Origin: Proteiniclasticum ruminis DSM 24773
Lineage (GTDB): Bacteria > Bacillota > Clostridia > Clostridiales > Clostridiaceae
Reading direction: 5' to 3'
Assembly: GCF_000701905.1 (NCBI RefSeq)
Contig: NZ_JNKC01000005.1
Span: forward strand, 1 to 64,000
DNA length: 64,000 bases
The notes beneath the pieces were generated by a model. The model was given only the letters and a program-made list of their open reading frames with translations, made no database searches and had not been told where the DNA came from. Of this stretch, positions 60,141 through 64,000 are shown one piece after another (positions within the stretch are counted from its first letter, which is position 1; each line of letters starts with the position of its first letter). The translations under genes were made by a program, and so were the position numbers.

Positions 60141-60478
60141 GTTTTTTCCTCCGTTCTTATTCCTATGATGGGATATAATTCGGAACCGTTGTGGTTTTTG
60201 AATTAAGTTCAGTTCTCTAAATGAAATACTGACTAAGAGTATTTTAACATGTTCTCCCTAAAAGTAAACAGAGAACTGCAGATGAATCTCCTAGGGCAAT
60301 AATTGTTAAAATAATGTTCAACCAAATTGAGTGAGAATGTACTAATATAGAAGAAAGGGTATCAAAAAGAGTTCCATAAAACATGGATGGGTAAAACCCT
60401 CTGCAATATGAGACCCAGACACAATGACTGAATGAAAGGTGGTGCAAAGAGTATTCTTCTTTCCTATATGGGAGGAAG
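60141..60478. other. Divergent intergenic region, 338 bases
   Basis: It separates the minus-strand ECF gene from the plus-strand flavoprotein gene and must hold both promoters. On the minus side the 45 bases before the ECF gene can fold imperfectly (around 60147-60185), but no riboswitch that I know is recognisable. The plus side (60300-60470) has AT-rich DNA with no box better than a weak match. No coding frame is convincing. Confidence 0.5.
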
Positions 60479-61861
60479 ATGTCTCTCTATTCTATGAACA
60501 TTGTAATTATTGGCGGGGTGGCCACAGGGCTTACCGCAGCTTACAGCATCCGAAAAAATCTGCCTTCCTCAAAGATCACGATCCTGGAGAGGGGCGAAGA
60601 TATTTCCTACGGTGCTTGTGGATTTCCATATTACATTGAAGGACTGATTGAAAAAGAAGAAAAACTCATTGCTAAAGATGCAGCCGAAGTGCTTCATGAC
60701 GGATTCGATTTGAAACTCCGCCATGAAGTCATCGATGTGGATTTTGACCGCAAAGAGATCACGGTCCGGAATCTTTCTCTAGAGGAGAACCTCAAGCTTT
60801 CCTATGACAAGCTGGTGATCGCAACAGGCGCCAATGCGAAACGGCTGCCATTTTTCCAAGGAATGAAAGGGGTATTTCCACTAAATACCTTAGAAGATGC
60901 CAACCATATCAAAAAGTACATAGAAGAAGCAAAACCAGGAAAAGCAGTCATCATCGGCGGGGGGAATAAAGGCATTGAACTTTTAGAGACGCTGACCTTG
61001 CTGGCTGTAGATACCCAGGTAGTGGAGTTTCTCCCAAGAATTCTAGGCAGGTATGATGAGGAGTTCTCAGAACTTCTTCTGAAAGAGCTGAAAGGGGAGG
61101 GACATAAGATTCATACAAGCGAGCAGGTGACAGGAGCAGAGGCAAGTGAGAAAGGATTTGTGAAAAACGTCGTCACGGATCAGAGAACTTATGAGGCAGA
61201 ACTAGTCATTGAAAGCATCGGTCTAATTCCTAATACCGATTTTCTTCAGGGAAAAGGGCTCCGTATGGAGAAAGGCGCCATTGTGACAGACCGCTACGGC
61301 AGAACCTCCATTGAAGATGTCTATGCTGGAGGCGACTGTGCGCTGATATTTGATCACATGAGTGGCCAGAACACGTATCTTCCATTAGGAACCAACGCAA
61401 ATAAAATGGGCCGCCTTATTGGTCTTTCCATCGCTGGAAAAGAACCGGCATTTAAAGGCGTCCAAGGGAGTGCGATGCTGAAGGTTTTTGAATTTGAAAT
61501 GGCCATGACCGGGCTCACCGATCAGAGAGCTGCAGAACTTGGGCTTCCCTTTGACAGTGTGATGGTCAGAACAAGAAATAAATCCGGATACTACCCTGGA
61601 GGCACGGAATTTTTCGTAAAGGTCACGTTTGACCGTAACACAGGCAAAATACTTGGCGGGCAGGTCTTTGGCAGAGAGGGCAGTGCAATGAGAATCCAAG
61701 CTCTTGTAGCCTCTGTACATGCAGGCCTCACCGTAGGGGATCTGGAATATATGGACTTTGGATACATCCCACCGCTGAACAGTGTTTGGGATTCGCTGAA
61801 TATTGCAGGCAGAAAAGCTGCGGAGAAGTTAGAAATCAGAAGAAGAGGAGCAACAAGCTAA
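60479..61861 (+). CDS. FAD/NAD(P)-dependent disulfide reductase, CoA-disulfide reductase/NADH oxidase family
   Basis: A 460-residue two-dinucleotide-fold flavoprotein. FAD loop 'IVIIGGVATGLTAAYSIRK', active-site Cys in YGACGFPYYI (single Cys, as in CoA-disulfide reductase, NADH oxidase and peroxidase), 'LVIATGANAKRLPF', NAD loop AVIIGGGNKGIELLETL, and 'DVYAGGDCALI'. The C-terminal dimerisation domain is normal. It could reduce CoA disulfide, polysulfide or oxygen. ATG 60479 sits only 3 bases after GGGAGGA; ATG 60494 is an alternative. It is directly followed (0-base gap) by an aldehyde dehydrogenase gene, so they are an operon. Confidence 0.85.
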   Translation: MSLYSMNIVIIGGVATGLTAAYSIRKNLPSSKITILERGEDISYGACGFPYYIEGLIEKEEKLIAKDAAEVLHDGFDLKLRHEVIDVDFDRKEITVRNLSLEENLKLSYDKLVIATGANAKRLPFFQGMKGVFPLNTLEDANHIKKYIEEAKPGKAVIIGGGNKGIELLETLTLLAVDTQVVEFLPRILGRYDEEFSELLLKELKGEGHKIHTSEQVTGAEASEKGFVKNVVTDQRTYEAELVIESIGLIPNTDFLQGKGLRMEKGAIVTDRYGRTSIEDVYAGGDCALIFDHMSGQNTYLPLGTNANKMGRLIGLSIAGKEPAFKGVQGSAMLKVFEFEMAMTGLTDQRAAELGLPFDSVMVRTRNKSGYYPGGTEFFVKVTFDRNTGKILGGQVFGREGSAMRIQALVASVHAGLTVGDLEYMDFGYIPPLNSVWDSLNIAGRKAAEKLEIRRRGATS

Positions 61862-63271
61862 ATGAAATCAGAAGGATTCAAGGAATGGACCAAACCAGAA
61901 GTGGAGACACTTCTGGAGGAAATGAACCATATTTATAATCAAGGTGTTTTGAAAAATCTGACCTATCGGAAAAGACTCCTGCAAAGACTGAAGCATGTCA
62001 TCAAAAAATATGAAAAAGAGATTGAGACGGCTCTTTATAACGACTTGGGGAAATCCTCCACAGAAGCCTTTATCACCGAGATTGGAATACTATATTCCAG
62101 TATTGACCATATCCTTAAAAATCTGGAGTCTTATGCAAAACCAAGAAGAGTAAAGAAACATACAGCTACCATTTTTTCAGATGGGTATGTCTATCGGGAA
62201 CCCTATGGGGTTGTACTGATCATCTCTGCCTTTAATTATCCATTTCAGCTCCTGATGGAGCCTCTGATTGGAGCCATTGCAGCTGGAAATGTCGCTGTGG
62301 TCAAACCCTCTGAACAGGCTGTATACACAGAAGAACTGCTGGAAAAAATCATCTGTGAAGCATTTCCCAGTGGAATTGTCCGTGTGGTCAAAGGTTCCAA
62401 AGAAACGGTAACGAACCTCACCACATCGGATTTTGACTATATTTTCTTCACAGGAAGCACCTCTACTGGAAAAGCTGTTATGGAAAATGCAGCCAAGAAT
62501 CTGACTCCGGTCACGTTGGAGCTGGGCGGTAAAAGTCCTGCTCTTGTGATGAAACGTGCTGACGTAAAAAACGCAGCCAAAAAAATTGTCTTCGGAAAAT
62601 TTATCAATGCAGGGCAGACCTGTATCGCACCAGACTATGTACTGGTACACAAAGAGGTTCTGAAGCCTTTTCTCTTGGAAGTCAGAAAGAGTCTTTTGAA
62701 GTTTTATGGAGAGGATCCTCAAAAATCAAAGGACTATTCCCGTATTGTCAACAAACATGCTTTAAAACGACTCCAGGAGATTCTGGCAAAAGATCAGGAC
62801 TTCATCATTCTGGGTGGAAGAACCGACACACTGGAAAATTATATGGAACCGACACTTCTTCTTCATGACAGCATGTCCATGGAGGCGATGAAAGCGGAAA
62901 TCTTTGGTCCCATTCTGCCAATTATCGTCTATGAGGATATCAATGAAGCTCTGGAGAACATAAAACCCTTGGGCAAACCATTAGCCTTCTATATTTTCAC
63001 AGAGGATAAGCCACTGGCTGAAAAAATCCTGGAACGTATGTCCTTTGGTGGAGGATGCATCAATGACGTTTTGTTCCACATCGCAACTCCCCATCTTCCT
63101 TTTGGTGGTGTTGGTCCATCAGGTATGGGAAACTATCATGGAAAATACTCTTTCTACACGTTCACACATAAAAAGGCTGTGCTGAAATCCAACAGCCGTC
63201 TGAGTATGAGTATCAATGAGCCTCCCATGACCGCCTACAAAGAAAAAATCATCAGAATGCTCCTGAAATAG
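61862..63271 (+). CDS. Aldehyde dehydrogenase, class 3 (fatty aldehyde) type
   Basis: A 469-residue NAD(P)-dependent enzyme oxidising aldehydes to acids. Catalytic Cys is in FINAGQTCIAPDYVLV, the general-base Glu in VTLELGGKSPAL, and the cofactor helix starts FFTGSTSTGK. The N terminus and 'SAFNYPFQLLMEPLIGAIAAGNVAVVKPSE' are typical of YwdH/AldX-like class 3 enzymes, shorter than the 500-residue classes. A C-terminal 'SINEPPMTAYKEKIIRMLLK' tail could touch the membrane. The ATG overlaps nothing but directly follows the reductase stop (TAAATG). Confidence 0.93.
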   Translation: MKSEGFKEWTKPEVETLLEEMNHIYNQGVLKNLTYRKRLLQRLKHVIKKYEKEIETALYNDLGKSSTEAFITEIGILYSSIDHILKNLESYAKPRRVKKHTATIFSDGYVYREPYGVVLIISAFNYPFQLLMEPLIGAIAAGNVAVVKPSEQAVYTEELLEKIICEAFPSGIVRVVKGSKETVTNLTTSDFDYIFFTGSTSTGKAVMENAAKNLTPVTLELGGKSPALVMKRADVKNAAKKIVFGKFINAGQTCIAPDYVLVHKEVLKPFLLEVRKSLLKFYGEDPQKSKDYSRIVNKHALKRLQEILAKDQDFIILGGRTDTLENYMEPTLLLHDSMSMEAMKAEIFGPILPIIVYEDINEALENIKPLGKPLAFYIFTEDKPLAEKILERMSFGGGCINDVLFHIATPHLPFGGVGPSGMGNYHGKYSFYTFTHKKAVLKSNSRLSMSINEPPMTAYKEKIIRMLLK

Positions 63272-63275
63272 TCTG

Positions 63276-63303
63276 AAAAGCTGTGTGGATCCACACAGCT
63301 TTT
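63276..63303 (+). terminator. Terminator after the aldehyde dehydrogenase gene
   Basis: AAAAGCTGTGTG and CACACAGCTTTT pair around GATC (63276-63303). The T-run is short. Confidence 0.8.
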
Positions 63304-63320
63304 GCTATAATGGAGCTTGA

Positions 63321-64000
63321 ATGACGTTGGAAGGAGGTGCGGTTACTATTACACCACAAGAAGCACTGAATAAATATTTTGCATTGCCCTCTTATAAAAA
63401 AGAACAGCTGATTCTGATAAAAGAGATTCTGTCCGGCAAAGATGTGCTGGGAGTGCTTCCCACGGGATACGGAAAGTCACTGTGCTACCAGATTCCGGCT
63501 CTCCTGTTCAAGCGGCCCACTGTAGTGGTTTCTCCTCTAATCTCTCTTATGAAGGATCAGGTGGATGCTCTAACAGATCGGGGTATTGCTGCAACCTACA
63601 TCAATTCCTCCTTATCCTTGGAAGAATCCAATGAAAGAAAACGGAACATCCGAAAAGGTAAATACAAACTGATTTATGTCTCTCCAGAGTCATTGAAGCT
63701 GAAAAGATTTACCGATCTCTTGCGGGATATCCAGCCAGCTCAGGTGGCAGTAGATGAAGCTCACTGCATCAGTGTCTGGGGACATGATTTCAGACCTTCG
63801 TATCTGGACATCCATGAGTTTATTGACACATTGCACCCTCGGCCTGTGCTGACTGCTTTCACCGCCACAGCCACAGCCATGGTTCAAAATGATATTCTGA
63901 GCCTTTTGAAGTTAAAAAATCCTGTCACAGTGATGGGGGATCTCAATCGGGAAAACCTCTACTTTGAAGTCATCACTACAGAGCATGAACAGCAGGATCT
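63321..64000 (+). CDS. RecQ-family ATP-dependent DNA helicase (3' end outside window)
   Basis: The frame is open to the window edge, giving the first 226 residues of a DExH helicase. Motif I VLPTGYGKSLCYQIPALL, motif Ia 'VVVSPLISLMKDQVDAL', motif II VDEAHCISVWGHDFRPSY (RecQ aromatic loop), motif III 'LTAFTATAT'. Start uncertain: ATG 63321 is in frame with a weak GGAG ahead and would lie only 10 bases after a TATAAT (63306-63311). A stronger AAGGAGGTG (63331-63339) sits inside that frame and would serve an unusual ATT at 63349, just before TPQEALNKYF. Confidence 0.88.
   Translation, partial: MTLEGGAVTITPQEALNKYFALPSYKKEQLILIKEILSGKDVLGVLPTGYGKSLCYQIPALLFKRPTVVVSPLISLMKDQVDALTDRGIAATYINSSLSLEESNERKRNIRKGKYKLIYVSPESLKLKRFTDLLRDIQPAQVAVDEAHCISVWGHDFRPSYLDIHEFIDTLHPRPVLTAFTATATAMVQNDILSLLKLKNPVTVMGDLNRENLYFEVITTEHEQQD

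Noticed and set aside
60141-60240. Riboswitch ahead of the ECF S component
   Set aside because: Only an imperfect hairpin near the ribosome site; no consensus of TPP, FMN, cobalamin, folate or preQ1 riboswitches could be recognised.
1-64000. CRISPR array, prophage, rRNA or tRNA genes
   Set aside because: No regularly spaced direct repeats, no phage structural or integrase genes, and no tRNA or rRNA signature sequences were seen on either strand.

Overview
The window (about 45% G+C by eye) comes from a low-GC Gram-positive anaerobe, almost certainly class Clostridia. The grounds are a SCIFF peptide with its radical-SAM maturase, a one-piece pyruvate:ferredoxin oxidoreductase, a hybrid-cluster protein, a FabK-type fatty acid synthase operon, strong AGGAGG-like ribosome sites with frequent TTG/GTG starts, and Gram-positive LexA boxes. 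A genus cannot be fixed from the sequence alone. No rRNA, tRNA or CRISPR array was seen.

Layout. 1-389: right end of an IS200/IS605-type element, with a probable TnpB guide-RNA end, sitting inside an HD-hydrolase gene. 433-915: flavodoxin. 1329-9170: the most unusual block, a six-gene operon: acyl-AMP ligase, acyl carrier protein, Sfp-type phosphopantetheinyl transferase, MacB-like ABC ATPase, a giant FtsX-type permease with a long coiled coil, and a stand-alone condensation-domain protein. It reads as a compact 'activate fatty acid, load on carrier, transfer to acceptor, export' system. 9345-14106: hydroxylamine reductase, an aminoglycoside-phosphotransferase-fold protein and a lipoprotein class B PBP. 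14187-14770: a 580-base region with no convincing gene but strong RNA-like structure. 14771-19632: CAP lipoprotein, a membrane protein, a TipA-like MerR regulator with its own 19-bp-spacer promoter, small proteins and an O-antigen-ligase-like protein.

19927-28943 is a complete type II fatty acid synthase plus acetyl-CoA carboxylase operon (fabH-acpP-fabK-fabD-fabG-fabF-accB-fabZ-accC-accD-accA), preceded by a FabT-like operator but lacking a fabT gene. 29067-33212: PadR/DUF1700 pair, a RocB-like M20 peptidase and a DUF4349 protein. 33375-39089: one very large transglutaminase-like/DUF4011/helicase/nuclease-like/DUF3320 protein resembling single-gene phage-defence proteins, with an apparently ruined nuclease site. 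39121-42198 (minus): SCIFF peptide, its maturase and an Orn/Lys/Arg decarboxylase.

42438-46621: SGNH hydrolase, IclR regulator and a KDPG aldolase/two KDG-kinase operon with two overlapping IclR-type palindromes. 46781-51215: two GNAT acetyltransferases, MurG and a beta-CASP metallo-hydrolase. 51424-54960: pyruvate:ferredoxin oxidoreductase behind an unusually structured leader. 55029-56571 (minus): a Y-family polymerase under LexA boxes plus a small downstream gene. 56737-63271: alpha/beta hydrolase, a long coiled-coil protein, an ECF S component, a CoA-disulfide-reductase-like flavoprotein and an aldehyde dehydrogenase. The window ends inside a RecQ-type helicase.

Functionally this is mostly core chromosome (lipid synthesis, pyruvate and uronate catabolism, cell wall, SOS). 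Accessory material is concentrated at 1-389, 1329-9170, 14187-14770 and 33375-39089.
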